This document shows, in pieces, positions 8,586-17,994 of a stretch of 64,000 nt of DNA. Position numbers and translations under genes: made by a program. The DNA comes from Roseibium sp. MMSF_3544. Lineage in GTDB: Bacteria > Pseudomonadota > Alphaproteobacteria > Rhizobiales > Stappiaceae. The stretch lies in the NCBI RefSeq assembly GCF_030732845.1, contig NZ_JASHKA010000008.1:124001-188000 (forward strand), written 5' to 3'. The notes under the pieces are model-generated. The model worked only from the letters and a program-made list of their open reading frames with translations, was not told where the DNA came from and ran no database searches. Position 1 is the stretch's first letter. Each line of letters opens with the position of its first letter.

Positions 8586-9470
8586 TCAATTCAAGCCGTT
8601 CAAATATCCGGACGCAGACCCGCTTCCGGACATGGAGAAGAAGACGCCATTGTCGCGCTCAGCGCTGTTGGGCTTCTGCCGGACCCTGTTCCTCAGCGCC
8701 TCTGCTGTAATGGAGACCCCAACCTCAAGATTTGAATGGTGTTCACCAAGGCTCGGATCAATCAGGCCATGCTGGTAATCGTCCACAATCGCTTCAGGCA
8801 GATCAACCAGCCAGAAGTTTTCATCAGAATGGTAGGACAAAAGGATCTTATACGGGTCAATCCCGTGTTCCTTGATCATCGCCTCAATCAGAACCATGCG
8901 GTCAACAGGTGAAAGGCCAAGCGCCTCGCGAACGGCCCGCGGGGCTTCTGTGTATCTGTAGGCGGGCGGCGCCCTGCGCGGCAGTCGAAAGAACAATGGC
9001 GGCTTTTCAAGCAGGCTGGGGCAGAGAGCCCCGATTTTTTCGATAAAGACCTTTCCGACGCCGAAATCATCGCCATGAAAGGCAATCAATTGCTCGACCG
9101 ATTTATAGGCAATCTGTTCGTGCCCGGCGAATTCTGCGGAATTCGCATCACCGATCCAAACGTCGTTCTGGTAATCGACATCCAACAGCTTGAATTCACA
9201 TCCGGTGATCCCGATGCTGAAATTCCATTGGTGCTCAAAAAGACGATCTGCGTCTCCCGGATTGCGCGTCAGTATCTTGATCCCAATGACACCAAATGGT
9301 GCTTCGCGCGAGATCATCTTCTGAACGGCGCCGTCCTGAATATCAAAGACTGTTGAGGTGTTCCACAAGTCGATGAGATGAGACTGGAACTCTGCACCTA
9401 TCGCATCAATCAGTCTTTCAACGCGGCCCTTGCTTGGTGACACATCAGTCTCCGGTCTCTGTTTGGTCAC
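8586..9470 (-). CDS. hypothetical protein, 294 residues
   Basis: A single full-length open frame of good coding character with no family I recognise. It is soluble, acidic, without signal peptide or membrane segments. The N-terminal half has alternating strands (FGVIGIKILTR, EFKLLDVDYQNDVWIGDA), the middle is Pro/Arg-rich (FFRLPRRAPPAYRY), and the C-terminal half contains LLSYHSDENFWLVDLPEA and a Ser/Gly-rich tail SMSGSGSASG. The only start near the frame's 5' end is GTG 9470, with no clear ribosome site, so the true start may be internal. The neighbours give no functional hint: repeats on one side, a tRNA on the other. Confidence 0.55.
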   Translation of the reverse strand: MTKQRPETDVSPSKGRVERLIDAIGAEFQSHLIDLWNTSTVFDIQDGAVQKMISREAPFGVIGIKILTRNPGDADRLFEHQWNFSIGITGCEFKLLDVDYQNDVWIGDANSAEFAGHEQIAYKSVEQLIAFHGDDFGVGKVFIEKIGALCPSLLEKPPLFFRLPRRAPPAYRYTEAPRAVREALGLSPVDRMVLIEAMIKEHGIDPYKILLSYHSDENFWLVDLPEAIVDDYQHGLIDPSLGEHHSNLEVGVSITAEALRNRVRQKPNSAERDNGVFFSMSGSGSASGYLNGLN

Positions 9471-9740
9471 TCAGTCTACCAAACCAATATATGTCATCTG
9501 CGCCTTGCCGGTAACTCCTTGCTTTTCAAAAAAAGGCGTACCTGAAGAAGTTTGATGCGCCCGACACATCAGCGCATTGCAGACGTGAGCTGAAATGGCC
9601 TGGCTGACCGGCATCGCTTCCAAACAACAAACCACCCTGAAATGTTGGCCCAATCATTGGCCCAGCAATCTGGAAAATCTGACTCAGATCCCGAGAGGCC
9701 GGAAAAGGCCTTAATTTCAGATCTAAGCTGCAAAGAAAAA

Positions 9741-9817
9741 TGGTCGGAGTGAGAGGATTCGAACCTCCGACCCCCTCGTCCCGAACGAGGTGCGCTACCA
9801 GGCTGCGCTACACTCCG
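9741..9817 (-). tRNA. tRNA-Pro(CGG)
   Basis: A 77-base cloverleaf on the minus strand. The acceptor stem is CGGAGTG paired with CACTCCG, followed by the discriminator base and an encoded CCA at 9741-9743. The anticodon arm CTCGTTCGGGACGAG exposes CGG, and the T arm carries GGTTCGAATCC. It decodes CCG proline codons. Confidence 0.95.
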
Positions 9818-10111
9818 ACACCTTGTTTGGATCTAGCATAGATCCATCGGGAACAGCGGGGCAAGGCCGCGCTGCGTGGAGGGTCATGTAGCAAAGCTCA
9901 TCTGATCCCGCAAGTGGTTTGGAAGCCCGCGCGCCGTTTTTTTGAGACGATGAACAACCTGGGCGGAAAGGGTTTAGGTTGTTGCCGCAGACAAGATTTA
10001 GCAGGCGCCTTGAAGTGGAAAAAGCCAAGCTCTTTGAAGCCTTTGGCCGCATATCCTGTCTGGCTTGGGGAAAACTCCAATCGCGTCCTATAAGTTAGGG
10101 CAGGGGAAGGC
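9818..10111. other. non-coding spacer between two divergent tRNA genes
   Basis: Nearly 300 bases with no protein-like frame on either strand. The region next to 9818 should hold the tRNA-Pro promoter, but I could not fix its boxes. Confidence 0.4.
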
Positions 10112-10140
10112 TTGCGCTTCAAAGGCGACCTCGCTATACA
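10112..10140 (+). promoter_or_regulatory. sigma70-type promoter of tRNA-Gln
   Basis: A -35 box TTGCGC at 10112-10117 and a -10 box TATACA at 10135-10140 are separated by exactly 17 bases. Transcription would start near 10147, nine bases before the mature 5' end of the tRNA, leaving a short leader for RNase P. Confidence 0.65.
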
Positions 10141-10155
10141 GCGTTCCCACGGCAT

Positions 10156-10230
10156 TGGGGTGTAGCCAAGCGGTAAGGCAGCGGTTTTTGGTACCGCCAT
10201 GCGCTGGTTCGAATCCAGCCACCCCAGCCA
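10156..10230 (+). tRNA. tRNA-Gln(TTG)
   Basis: A 75-base cloverleaf. The acceptor stem TGGGGTG pairs with CACCCCA at 10220-10226, then G and an encoded CCA at 10228-10230. The D arm is GCCAAGCGGTAAGGC, the anticodon loop sits in CGGTTTTTGGTACCG and exposes TTG, and the T arm has GGTTCGAATCC. Confidence 0.95.
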
Positions 10231-10287
10231 GCTTTTCAGAAAAAACGGGAAATGAGCTTGTCGTGCAGCGCCTGCGCGGCCGGCGGC

Positions 10288-10791
10288 CTACCGCCGTCTG
10301 CCGAAGCCCGGCTTGTCAACCGCGGTCGGACGGGTACGCCGGACGGGCTGTTCAGCCATCTTCTTCTTTTCGTCCTGAACGCGCTTGCGCGAGAAGAAAT
10401 TGTCCGGTGAATCCCGCACCTCGTCGATGTCATCCTTGAGCGCTTCTTCGGATGATTTCAGGATCTGCGCGCGCTGCTGGCTGACCTTGCGTTTCTCGCT
10501 GACGAACTCAACGCCAATGCGCAGACCTTCTTCCCAACGGCGTTCACAGGTGACTTCAAAGTCTTCCAGGTCGATCTGCAGAACGAATTCCGGCGGCAGC
10601 AGATAGGCCTGTTCGAACTCCAGCTTTGCACCGTTTTCCGACAGGTTCCGGACGATGCAGGGAACGGATCTCAAACCGCGATTGAAGACCAGTTTGCCTT
10701 TCTTGAGCGCGCGCATGCGCCTGGCACGTTCGGTCGGGTCGCCGTCTTTGTCTTCCGGGGTCTGCTGCGGTTCTGGCATCGTGTCTGACAT
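10288..10791 (-). CDS. PilZ-domain protein, paralogue 1
   Basis: A 167-residue cytosolic protein with one PilZ domain (about residues 22-105), a fold that usually binds cyclic di-GMP. The D/N-x-S-x-x-G part of the binding motif is present as NLSENG; the arginine part is a cluster, RARRMR, not the canonical RxxxR. After the domain come VSQQRAQILKSSEEAL and a charged tail ending KPGFGRRR. ATG 10791 gives a protein of exactly the same length as its neighbour, which supports this start over 10809. It lies 121 bases downstream of the paralogue on the same strand. Likely role: c-di-GMP-linked control of motility or surface growth, unproven. Confidence 0.75.
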   Translation of the reverse strand: MSDTMPEPQQTPEDKDGDPTERARRMRALKKGKLVFNRGLRSVPCIVRNLSENGAKLEFEQAYLLPPEFVLQIDLEDFEVTCERRWEEGLRIGVEFVSEKRKVSQQRAQILKSSEEALKDDIDEVRDSPDNFFSRKRVQDEKKKMAEQPVRRTRPTAVDKPGFGRRR

Positions 10792-10912
10792 GGTCGTTCC
10801 AAATCTCAAGGCTATTCAGGGGTGAAGGTCACCCGTGAACCTGTTCTTTTTAACAGGAATACCTTGTCATTCGGTGAATCTGCGGAGGGTATCCAAATGG
10901 ACGGCGTGATCA

Positions 10913-11416
10913 TCAGCGGCGCTTGCCGAAGGCCGGCTTGCCGCCAGCCGGCGGAGTGTTACGGCGTCCAGTGTCTTCCGAGGCATCCGGCTCCTGCTCG
11001 TGCTCCTCAGCTTCCAGAGGCTTTTCCAGGTCACCCCAGGCCGGGTCCAGACGCGCCTGCAGCGCCGTTTCGGAAGATTTCAGCACCTGGGCGCGCTGCT
11101 GACTGACATGCCGCTTTGAGCTGGTGAACATGACCCCGCATTTCAGGCCTTCTTCCCAGCGGCGCTCGCAGGACACTTCATAGTCTTCCAGATCGATATA
11201 AAGCTCGAAGTCCTTCGGCAGGATATAAGGTTGCTCGAATTCCAGCATGGCCCCGCCGTCGGAGATGTTCCGGACAACGCAGGGGATGGACCTCAACCCG
11301 TTCTGAAAGACCATTTTGCCTTTTTTATAGACACGGGCGCGCCGGGCGCGCGGCACAAAGTCCTCTGCCTCTTGTGGGTCCGCATTTTGCTGCGGTGCAG
11401 GATCAACATTCGACAT
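10913..11416 (-). CDS. PilZ-domain protein, paralogue 2
   Basis: A 167-residue PilZ protein closely matching the gene just downstream: RARRARVYKKGKMVF, NISDGG, CERRWEEGL, VSQQRAQVLKSSETAL and the C-terminal KPAFGKRR all align. The two therefore arose by tandem duplication and have kept both the domain and the odd C-terminal KPxFGxRR motif, while the linker before it has diverged. As in paralogue 1 the arginine motif is R-x-R-R-x-R. ATG 11416 is preferred to 11422 by alignment. The upstream 650 bases are AT-rich and should hold the promoter for both genes. Confidence 0.75.
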   Translation of the reverse strand: MSNVDPAPQQNADPQEAEDFVPRARRARVYKKGKMVFQNGLRSIPCVVRNISDGGAMLEFEQPYILPKDFELYIDLEDYEVSCERRWEEGLKCGVMFTSSKRHVSQQRAQVLKSSETALQARLDPAWGDLEKPLEAEEHEQEPDASEDTGRRNTPPAGGKPAFGKRR

Positions 11417-12066
11417 GGTCATCTCGCATTGGCTAGATAAATACGGTCAGCCCCTTTTCCGTTACAAAGTTACTTGAAAGCTCTTGCCAATAAGTGAATC
11501 GAATTCGAGAAACGAAGGGATATCTGCGTTTTATTGATTTCCGTCGCGTAAATAGAGGACTATATTAGTTTCTTAATGAAGATATTTCCACGTCTTGACC
11601 GTTGTATTCGTTTGTTAACGTAAAAAGATAAAAATGAAATAAAAATCAAAGTAATTTCTGGTTGAATGCTCGTCATCTCTTGCAATTTTTACAAGAGTCT
11701 TGTTGCGATTTCTAAACGCAGATTTTAGACTGGCCAAAAGACGCGCTGTCGCAACGCAGCATGAAAGGGGAGCGTTGGCCGCAAGGTCATCCGCCGACCT
11801 GGTGCTGTTTGTGCGGCCGTCCGGGAGGAATGGCGATAAGCGCCGTATCTGTTCGTATCTACCCGTGCCCGGTTCCTTCTATGGGACACGTGTGCGAGGA
11901 ACAAACACCCCCGGAGGGGCGGTCGATAACCGAAGCATTTTCCATTCCAGCATATTCGTGGAACGTGGTTTCTTGAATTGATACATGCGTTCCCGTTACT
12001 TACGGCCATGCAGGAATTACCGAACCCGCCCGAAATCCTTGAGGTTTCGGGCAACCAGAGGCGTCT
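11417..12066. other. AT-rich intergenic region between the PilZ pair and cysQ
   Basis: About 650 bases. The part at 11470-11710 is markedly AT-rich and probably carries the promoter of the PilZ pair; it includes a small hairpin CTCTTG/CAAGAG around 11677-11700. A second hairpin, GCCCGAAA at 12028-12035 with TTTCGGGC at 12045-12052, lies in the cysQ leader just before its ribosome site. It has no T-run, so it is not a terminator. No gene or known riboswitch was recognised. Confidence 0.45.
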
Positions 12067-12906
12067 ATGACAGAAGACCGGATATCCTTTTTGATCCAGC
12101 TTGCTATTCGGGCTGGCGAGGAAATCTTGAAAATTTATGCCGAGCCGTTTGAAGCCGAGAGCAAGGCGGACGGGTCGCCGGTGACCAAGGCAGATGCTGC
12201 CGCGGAAAAGATCATCCTGGAGGGTCTTTCGGACGTCTTTCCGGAACTCCCGGTCGTCGCCGAAGAATCCGTCGAGGCGGGCAACCTGCCGGCGGTTGGC
12301 GACAGTTACTTCCTCGTTGATCCGTTGGACGGCACCAAGGAATTCTTGAAGAAAAACGGTGAGTTCACTGTAAACATCGCCTTGATCGAACACGGGCGCC
12401 CGGTGTTTGGAGTCGTTGGGGCGCCGGCGCTCGGCGAGATTTTCTGGGGTGGCGTGACGGCCAGCGGTGAAAGCGCCGCACGCGCATTCAAGGCACGGAT
12501 TGACGCCGGGCGCGCAGTTGACGTGACCCCGGTCGAAGTCAGGACGCCGCCATCTGCCGGCATTAGCGTATTGGCGAGCCGGTCGCATTTGTCTGAAGAG
12601 ACATCCGCCCTGATTGACCGGCTCAACGTCGCTGAGCGTCTGTCTGTCGGCTCGTCGCTGAAGCTTTGCTGGGTGGCGGAAGGCAAGGCCGATCTCTATC
12701 CCCGGCTTGCGCCGACCATGCAATGGGACATTGCTGCTGGAGATGCGGTGGTGCGTGCGGCGGGCGGCTGCGTCGTTCTGGCTGAAAACGGAGAGGACTT
12801 TGTCTATGAAGTGCCGGAAGGCGCTTCCAAGGACGATCTGAGAAACCCGCATTTCATCGCCGTCAGTTCAAGGGAACTCCTGCCGGAACCGGTGCCGGCG
12901 GTGTGA
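12067..12906 (+). CDS. cysQ: 3'(2'),5'-bisphosphate nucleotidase
   Basis: A 279-residue Mg2+-dependent phosphatase of the inositol monophosphatase superfamily. It removes the 3' phosphate from PAP (and PAPS), the by-product of sulfate reduction and sulfation. Metal-site motifs are VVAEESVE (about residue 65), DPLDGTKEF (about 90-98) and WDIAAGDAV (about 220), in the expected order. Its position directly before cysD and cysN/C supports the sulfur role. The ATG has AGAGG upstream. The 3' end lies 70 bases before cysD, so co-transcription is likely. Confidence 0.88.
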   Translation: MTEDRISFLIQLAIRAGEEILKIYAEPFEAESKADGSPVTKADAAAEKIILEGLSDVFPELPVVAEESVEAGNLPAVGDSYFLVDPLDGTKEFLKKNGEFTVNIALIEHGRPVFGVVGAPALGEIFWGGVTASGESAARAFKARIDAGRAVDVTPVEVRTPPSAGISVLASRSHLSEETSALIDRLNVAERLSVGSSLKLCWVAEGKADLYPRLAPTMQWDIAAGDAVVRAAGGCVVLAENGEDFVYEVPEGASKDDLRNPHFIAVSSRELLPEPVPAV

Positions 12907-12976
12907 TGCGCCGCCACAAAAAAGACAGGTCACACAAAGATAAAGCCGGCTCGCCGGACAAATTGGAAAAGTGAAA

Positions 12977-13906
12977 ATGAATATGCAATCTCACGGGATC
13001 ACGCCCGAGCGCCTCAGCAATTTGAAGCGCCTGGAAGCGGAAAGCATCCACATCATCAGGGAAGTCGCGGCCGAGTTCTCCAATCCGGTGATGCTCTATT
13101 CCATCGGCAAGGACTCCGGAGTGATGCTGCACCTGGCGATGAAGGCGTTTTATCCGTCCAAACCGCCGTTTCCGCTGCTTCACGTCGACACGACCTGGAA
13201 GTTCCGGGACATGATCCAGTTCCGCGACGACACTGCAAAGCGCCTGGGGCTCGATCTTCTGGTCTACACCAATGCCGAAGGCGTCGAGAAGAACATCAAT
13301 CCGTTCGACCACGGCTCTTCGGTTCACACGCACATCATGAAAACGGAAGCCCTGAAACAGGCGCTCGACAAATACGGCTTCGATGCCGCATTCGGTGGTG
13401 CGCGCCGGGACGAGGAAAAGTCGCGCGCAAAGGAACGTGTCTTTTCTTTCCGAAATTCCAGCCATGGCTGGGACCCGAAAAACCAGCGCCCGGAATTGTG
13501 GAACCTCTATAACGCCCGCGTTGCCAAAGGCGAGAGCATCCGCGCCTTTCCGCTGTCCAACTGGACCGAACTGGATATCTGGCAGTACATCCTGACGGAG
13601 AACATTCCAATGGTTCCGCTCTACCTTGCCGCCAACCGGCCGGTGGTCGAGCGCGACGGCATGCTCATCATGGTCGACGACGAGCGCATGAAGCTGCAGC
13701 CAGGTGAGATCATCCAGGAAAGAAAGGTCCGGTTCCGCACGCTCGGCTGTTATCCGTTGACCGGCGCGATTGAATCAGATGCCGACACGCTCCCCGCCAT
13801 CGTCCGTGAAATGCTGATTGCCCGCACCTCCGAGCGGCAGGGCCGGTTGATCGACAAGGACGAAAGCGCGTCCATGGAGAAAAAGAAGCGGGAAGGGTAT
13901 TTCTAA
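12977..13906 (+). CDS. cysD: sulfate adenylyltransferase subunit 2
   Basis: A 309-residue small subunit of ATP sulfurylase, which makes adenosine 5'-phosphosulfate from ATP and sulfate together with CysN. It has the PP-loop pyrophosphatase motif [14 protein letters not shown] (about residue 39), the conserved [12 protein letters not shown] and [15 protein letters not shown], and the C-terminal [15 protein letters not shown] 12977 is used; a GTG two codons earlier (12971) and an ATG at 12983 are alternatives. The stop is one base before the cysN/C start, so the two are translationally coupled. Confidence 0.95.
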   Translation: MNMQSHGITPERLSNLKRLEAESIHIIREVAAEFSNPVMLYSIGKDSGVMLHLAMKAFYPSKPPFPLLHVDTTWKFRDMIQFRDDTAKRLGLDLLVYTNAEGVEKNINPFDHGSSVHTHIMKTEALKQALDKYGFDAAFGGARRDEEKSRAKERVFSFRNSSHGWDPKNQRPELWNLYNARVAKGESIRAFPLSNWTELDIWQYILTENIPMVPLYLAANRPVVERDGMLIMVDDERMKLQPGEIIQERKVRFRTLGCYPLTGAIESDADTLPAIVREMLIARTSERQGRLIDKDESASMEKKKREGYF

Positions 13907-13907
13907 G

Positions 13908-15818
13908 ATGAGCACGACAAACGTTCAGGAAGCCGCTGAAACGGCGGTCACCGATTATATCCTTGCGCAAGAATCCAAGGACCAGCTGCGCTTTCTCACC
14001 TGCGGTTCCGTCGATGACGGCAAATCGACGCTCATCGGCCGGCTGCTTTATGACACCAAGCTGATCTTCGAGGACCAGCTGGCGGCCCTGGAGCGCGATT
14101 CCAAGAAACACGGCACTGTGGGCGAAGACATCGATCTCGCGCTTCTGGTCGACGGCCTGGAAGCCGAGCGCGAGCAGGGCATTACCATTGACGTTGCCTA
14201 TCGCTTCTTTGCGACCGAAAAGCGCAAGTTCATTGTTGCCGACACACCAGGCCACGAGCAGTACACCCGCAACATGGCAACAGGCGCCTCGACGGCAGAT
14301 CTGGCGGTGCTGCTGGTGGACGCCCGCAACGGACTGATGGTCCAGACCCGCAGGCACGCCTTCATAGCATCGCTGCTCGGCATTCGCCATGTGGTTCTGG
14401 CGGTCAACAAGATCGACCTTGTCGGCTACTCGCAGGAGCGGTTTGAGGAAATCCGCAAGGAGTTCGAGGTTTTCGCGAACGGGTTCGACTTTGAAACCCT
14501 TCAGGCAATTCCGATGTCGGCCCGCTTCGGCGACAATGTGACGGCCAGGGGCCAGAGCATGGACTGGTATTCCGGCCCCACGCTTCTGGACCATCTGGAA
14601 ACCGTCGAAGTTGGCGAACACGCCCTGGAAGCGCCCTTCCGGTTCCCGGTGCAGTGGGTCAACCGGCCCAATCTCGATTTCCGCGGCTATTCCGGCACAA
14701 TTGCCAGCGGACGGGTGTCGGTCGGTGAAGAGCTAGTGGTTGCCGGACCTGCAAAGTCCTCCAAGGTGAAAAGCATTGTCGGTCCGGGTGGGGAAGTTCC
14801 CGAAGCCAAGGCCGGCGAAGCGGTCACAATCACGCTCGAAGATGAAATCGACATTTCGCGCGGCGATCTTTTGTCTTCGGCCGCACACAGGCCCGACGTC
14901 GCCGACCAGTTCGCTGCCCATGTCATCTGGATGAGCGACGAGCCGTTGCTTCCGGGCCGTCCGTACCTATTGAAAATCGGCACCAAGACGGTCACTGCAA
15001 CGGTTTCTGAAATCAAGCACAAGATTAACGTCAACACATTCGAGCATATGGCGGGCAAGACGCTTGAACTCAACGAGATTGCCTTCTGCAATTTCGCGCT
15101 GTCGTCGTCCGTCCCGTTTGACCCCTACGAGGCCAATCGTTCCACGGGATCGTTCATCCTGATCGACCGGATGTCGAACGCAACGGTTGGCGCCGGCATG
15201 ATCTGGTTCGCACTACGCCGGGCCAGCAACATCCACTGGCAGGCGCTCGACGTCGACAAGACAGCGCGTTCGGAGAAACTGGGCCAGAAGCCGGCGGTGC
15301 TCTGGTTCACGGGCCTGTCCGGGTCGGGCAAATCCACCATCGCCTCGATCGTGGAAAAGAAGCTGCATATCGACGGCAAACACACCTATACGCTCGACGG
15401 TGACAATGTCCGTCATGGTCTCAACAAGGATCTGGGCTTTACCGACGCGGACCGCGTCGAGAACATCCGCCGCGTCGGCGAAGTTGCAAAACTCTTCACC
15501 GATGCCGGTTTAATCACGCTCGTTTCCTTCATTTCACCCTTCAGGTCCGAGCGCCGGATGGCCAGGGATCTGCTGGGCGAAGGGGAATTTGTCGAGGTCT
15601 TCGTCGATACGCCGATCGAGATCTGCCGCCAGCGCGATCCCAAGGGTCTTTATGCCAAGGCGGATCGGGGTGAGATCAAGAACTTCACCGGCATCGACAG
15701 CCCGTACGAGGCGCCGGAAAACCCGGAAATCCACATTCGGAACGTGGACCGGGACCCGGAAGACATTGCAGAAGATGTGATCACGTATCTGCGCGAGGGC
15801 GGCTTCCTGGGCAGCTAG
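13908..15818 (+). CDS. cysN/cysC: bifunctional sulfate adenylyltransferase subunit 1/adenylylsulfate kinase
   Basis: A 636-residue fusion of CysN and CysC. The N-terminal two thirds is an EF-Tu-like GTPase that drives ATP sulfurylase: G1 [16 protein letters not shown]3 DTPGHEQY, G4 NKIDL. The C-terminal part from about residue 460 is APS kinase with its own P-loop [11 protein letters not shown], then the [10 protein letters not shown] substrate loop, making PAPS. The fusion (NodQ-like) is common in alphaproteobacteria and channels APS to PAPS. Both P-loops look intact. The gene follows cysD with one base between and is closed by a terminator at 15867-15900. Confidence 0.95.
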   Translation: MSTTNVQEAAETAVTDYILAQESKDQLRFLTCGSVDDGKSTLIGRLLYDTKLIFEDQLAALERDSKKHGTVGEDIDLALLVDGLEAEREQGITIDVAYRFFATEKRKFIVADTPGHEQYTRNMATGASTADLAVLLVDARNGLMVQTRRHAFIASLLGIRHVVLAVNKIDLVGYSQERFEEIRKEFEVFANGFDFETLQAIPMSARFGDNVTARGQSMDWYSGPTLLDHLETVEVGEHALEAPFRFPVQWVNRPNLDFRGYSGTIASGRVSVGEELVVAGPAKSSKVKSIVGPGGEVPEAKAGEAVTITLEDEIDISRGDLLSSAAHRPDVADQFAAHVIWMSDEPLLPGRPYLLKIGTKTVTATVSEIKHKINVNTFEHMAGKTLELNEIAFCNFALSSSVPFDPYEANRSTGSFILIDRMSNATVGAGMIWFALRRASNIHWQALDVDKTARSEKLGQKPAVLWFTGLSGSGKSTIASIVEKKLHIDGKHTYTLDGDNVRHGLNKDLGFTDADRVENIRRVGEVAKLFTDAGLITLVSFISPFRSERRMARDLLGEGEFVEVFVDTPIEICRQRDPKGLYAKADRGEIKNFTGIDSPYEAPENPEIHIRNVDRDPEDIAEDVITYLREGGFLGS

Positions 15819-15866
15819 GCTGCGGTGGCGTCATTGTCCTCGCAGACGTTGACCGGCGAACAATCG

Positions 15867-15900
15867 GGGAGAGGCGGACCGTCTCTCCCTTTCTTTTTTT
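15867..15900 (+). terminator. intrinsic terminator of the cysQ-cysD-cysN/C unit
   Basis: GGGAGAG at 15867-15873 pairs with CTCTCCC at 15883-15889, extended by one G-T pair, and is followed by TTTCTTTTTTT. It stands about 50 bases after the cysN/C stop. Confidence 0.85.
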
Positions 15901-16050
15901 GCCGGCGGCCATCGGCGAAGACCTTTGCCCCTTGAATGGAAACGACCGCGATTTTCAATGCCGATTTCAGACTTTGCCGTTGCCCGGATTGGCGAACCTC
16001 GCTAAGACGCGAGCGACTGATGCTTTTCAGCTAAAAGGCTATGGACGCAC

Positions 16051-17064
16051 ATGAAAACCGTACTGGTGACCGGTTCTGCTGGGTTTATCGGCTACTTCCT
16101 CTGCACGCGTCTGCTCAAGGACGGTTTCAGGGTCGTTGGCCTTGATGCCATGACCGACTATTACGATGTCCGGCTCAAGGAACGCAGACAGCAAATGCTG
16201 CTGCAACATGAGCATTTCCAGGCGATCAATGACCGTGTTGAAGCTTCAGACGTGGTCATGTCCATCTTCAAGACGCAAAGCCCGGATTTTGTGATCCATC
16301 TGGCAGCGCAGGCCGGGGTGCGCTACTCGATTGAAAATCCGCGCTCTTATCTTCAAAGCAATATCTGCGGCACGTTCGAGCTGCTCGAAGCAGCCCGGGC
16401 ATTTCCGCCCGAACACATGCTTTTGGCATCGACCTCGTCAGCCTATGGCGCCAACGTGAACATGCCCTACAAGGAGACGGACAAGGCCGATCACCAGGTG
16501 TCGTTCTATGCCGCCACCAAAAAGGCAACTGAATCGATGGCGCATTCCTATGCCCATCTTTACGACCTGCCGATCACCATGTTCCGGTTTTTCACGGTCT
16601 ATGGCCCCTGGGCCCGGCCGGACATGGCACACCACAAGTTTGCCAAGGCCATCCTCGAAGGCCGGCCGATTGATGTCTACAATCACGGCGACATGCGGCG
16701 CGACTTCACCTATGTCGAGGATCTTGTAGAAGGCATTCGCCTTTTGATGGACGCCGTACCGGTTAGACCCGAGGAGGGCGAGGAGGTTCCTGAAGGCGAC
16801 AGCCTGTCTCCTGTGGCACCTTGGCGTATCGTCAATATCGGCAATTCGGAAAGCGTGCAGCTGACCGACTTCATTGATGCCATCGAGGACGCAATCGGCA
16901 AGAAAGCGGAGCGCAATCTGATGCCGATGCAGCCCGGGGACGTCGAGGCGACCTGGGCGGATGCGGATCTCTTGCAAACGTTGACCGGTTACACGCCGAA
17001 GACCACGGTCCGCGAGGGCATTGCCAAATTTGTTGAGTGGTACCGCGATTACTATCGGGTTTGA
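16051..17064 (+). CDS. NAD-dependent epimerase, UDP-glucuronate 4-epimerase type
   Basis: A 337-residue extended short-chain dehydrogenase. The N-terminal NAD-binding motif is TGSAGFIG (residues 7-14), the catalytic triad part is STSSAYG with the YxxxK site YAATKKA, and HLAAQAGVRYSIENP and FRFFTVYGPWARPDMA match the UDP-glucuronate 4-epimerase (LpsL/CapI) branch. The product would be UDP-galacturonate for lipopolysaccharide or capsule. It stands alone after the sulfur genes with its own leader. UDP-glucose 4-epimerase is a less likely alternative because of the longer VYGPWARPDMA segment. Confidence 0.82.
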   Translation: MKTVLVTGSAGFIGYFLCTRLLKDGFRVVGLDAMTDYYDVRLKERRQQMLLQHEHFQAINDRVEASDVVMSIFKTQSPDFVIHLAAQAGVRYSIENPRSYLQSNICGTFELLEAARAFPPEHMLLASTSSAYGANVNMPYKETDKADHQVSFYAATKKATESMAHSYAHLYDLPITMFRFFTVYGPWARPDMAHHKFAKAILEGRPIDVYNHGDMRRDFTYVEDLVEGIRLLMDAVPVRPEEGEEVPEGDSLSPVAPWRIVNIGNSESVQLTDFIDAIEDAIGKKAERNLMPMQPGDVEATWADADLLQTLTGYTPKTTVREGIAKFVEWYRDYYRV

Positions 17065-17077
17065 TCGATAGTCCCGG

Positions 17078-17554
17078 TTAGTCTGCGTTTCTGGGCGGTT
17101 GGCAAACGTCGACCCACTCAGCACCGGTTATCTCTGCCATGCGCGTAGGCGCGATACGGACGGCGGCGTTGGTGGCACCGGCTGCCGGTATGACGACATC
17201 AAAGTCTTTCAGAGACACATCGCAATAGACCGGTAACGGCTGGGCCAGCCCAAAGGGGCAGACACCGCCGACGGGATGCCCTGTCAACGCTTCGACCTCC
17301 TCAAGGCCGAGCATCTTCACCTTGCCGCCGAAGGCCGCCTTGGCCTTCTTGTTGTCCATGCGGGCATCGCCGCGAGCCACGACAAGAAAGATCCGGTCCT
17401 TCAGCTGAAAGGAAAGGGTCTTGGCGATCTGCCCCGGCGCCACGCCATGTGCTGCGGCAGCCAGATCCACTGTTGCGCTGCTGTTCTCCGTCAAGATGAT
17501 TTCCAGATCGGGCGCGGCTTCGGCGAGATGCTCGCGAACACTTTCGAGGCTCAT
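17078..17554 (-). CDS. YbaK/EbsC-family aminoacyl-tRNA deacylase
   Basis: A 158-residue single-domain protein of the YbaK/ProX group that hydrolyses mischarged tRNAs in trans. The invariant Lys region appears as AKTLSFQLKDRIFLVVARGD (about residues 44-63), and the glycine-rich loop as GHPVGGVCPFGL (about residues 92-103). The branch with VGGVCPFGL includes YeaK/EbsC-like and Cys-tRNAPro-type deacylases, so the exact substrate is open. The gene is convergent with the epimerase, with only 13 bases between stops. Confidence 0.8.
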   Translation of the reverse strand: MSLESVREHLAEAAPDLEIILTENSSATVDLAAAAHGVAPGQIAKTLSFQLKDRIFLVVARGDARMDNKKAKAAFGGKVKMLGLEEVEALTGHPVGGVCPFGLAQPLPVYCDVSLKDFDVVIPAAGATNAAVRIAPTRMAEITGAEWVDVCQPPRNAD

Positions 17555-17994
17555 GCGTAGGGTACTTTCTGTTTCTGCGGCGATATTCCTGGCTCGACGC
17601 TATCGATGTCATGTGAAAGTCAACAAGCCCAAAATCGGACTGTCTACAAGACTGGTCCTGTCCACGGAAGGCAAGTGCAAAAATCGCAATGAAATTCGCT
17701 ACTTGATTTAATGGCATTCAGTCCCCCGGGAAATTGGCCCTGTGGGGTGAGCGCCTGTTTTACGCTTGTCATTCCGGCTGGAGCGCGGCGGAAGGCCGGA
17801 ATCAAGTAAACTCTTGTCCAGCCGGTGTTTCAAAGAACCGGTCACACGGAATACTGGGTCCCGGTCTTGTCGCTCGCGCGGCAAACCGGGACGACAACCT
17901 TAAGAAATTGCTCTGATTATCGACTTGGCGCAGTAAGCTTTGCTGTTTTCCGATCGACGCGCATACACTTGAACACTGGAAACCTGCCGGCAAT
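17555..17994. other. intergenic region holding an inverted repeat
   Basis: A 440-base gap; most of its middle is the imperfect inverted repeat at 17766-17897. The part next to 17554 should hold the promoter of the YbaK-like gene. No coding frame was accepted. Confidence 0.5.
17766..17897. repeat. imperfect inverted repeat, family C (about 132 bases)
   Basis: The left arm starts TTGTCATTCCGGCTGGAGCG; the right arm, read on the other strand, starts TTGTCGTCCCGGTTTGCCGC. Each arm also folds on itself (CATTCCGG with CCGGAATC on the left). This has the shape of small non-coding mobile repeats dispersed between genes in alphaproteobacteria. Confidence 0.6.

Noticed and set aside
12028..12052. Riboswitch or terminator in the cysQ leader
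   Set aside because: The hairpin has no T-run and no conserved riboswitch core could be matched; left as a plain leader hairpin.
11725..12852. 375-codon frame antisense to cysQ
   Set aside because: Arg/His-rich shadow translation; cysQ has complete phosphatase motifs.
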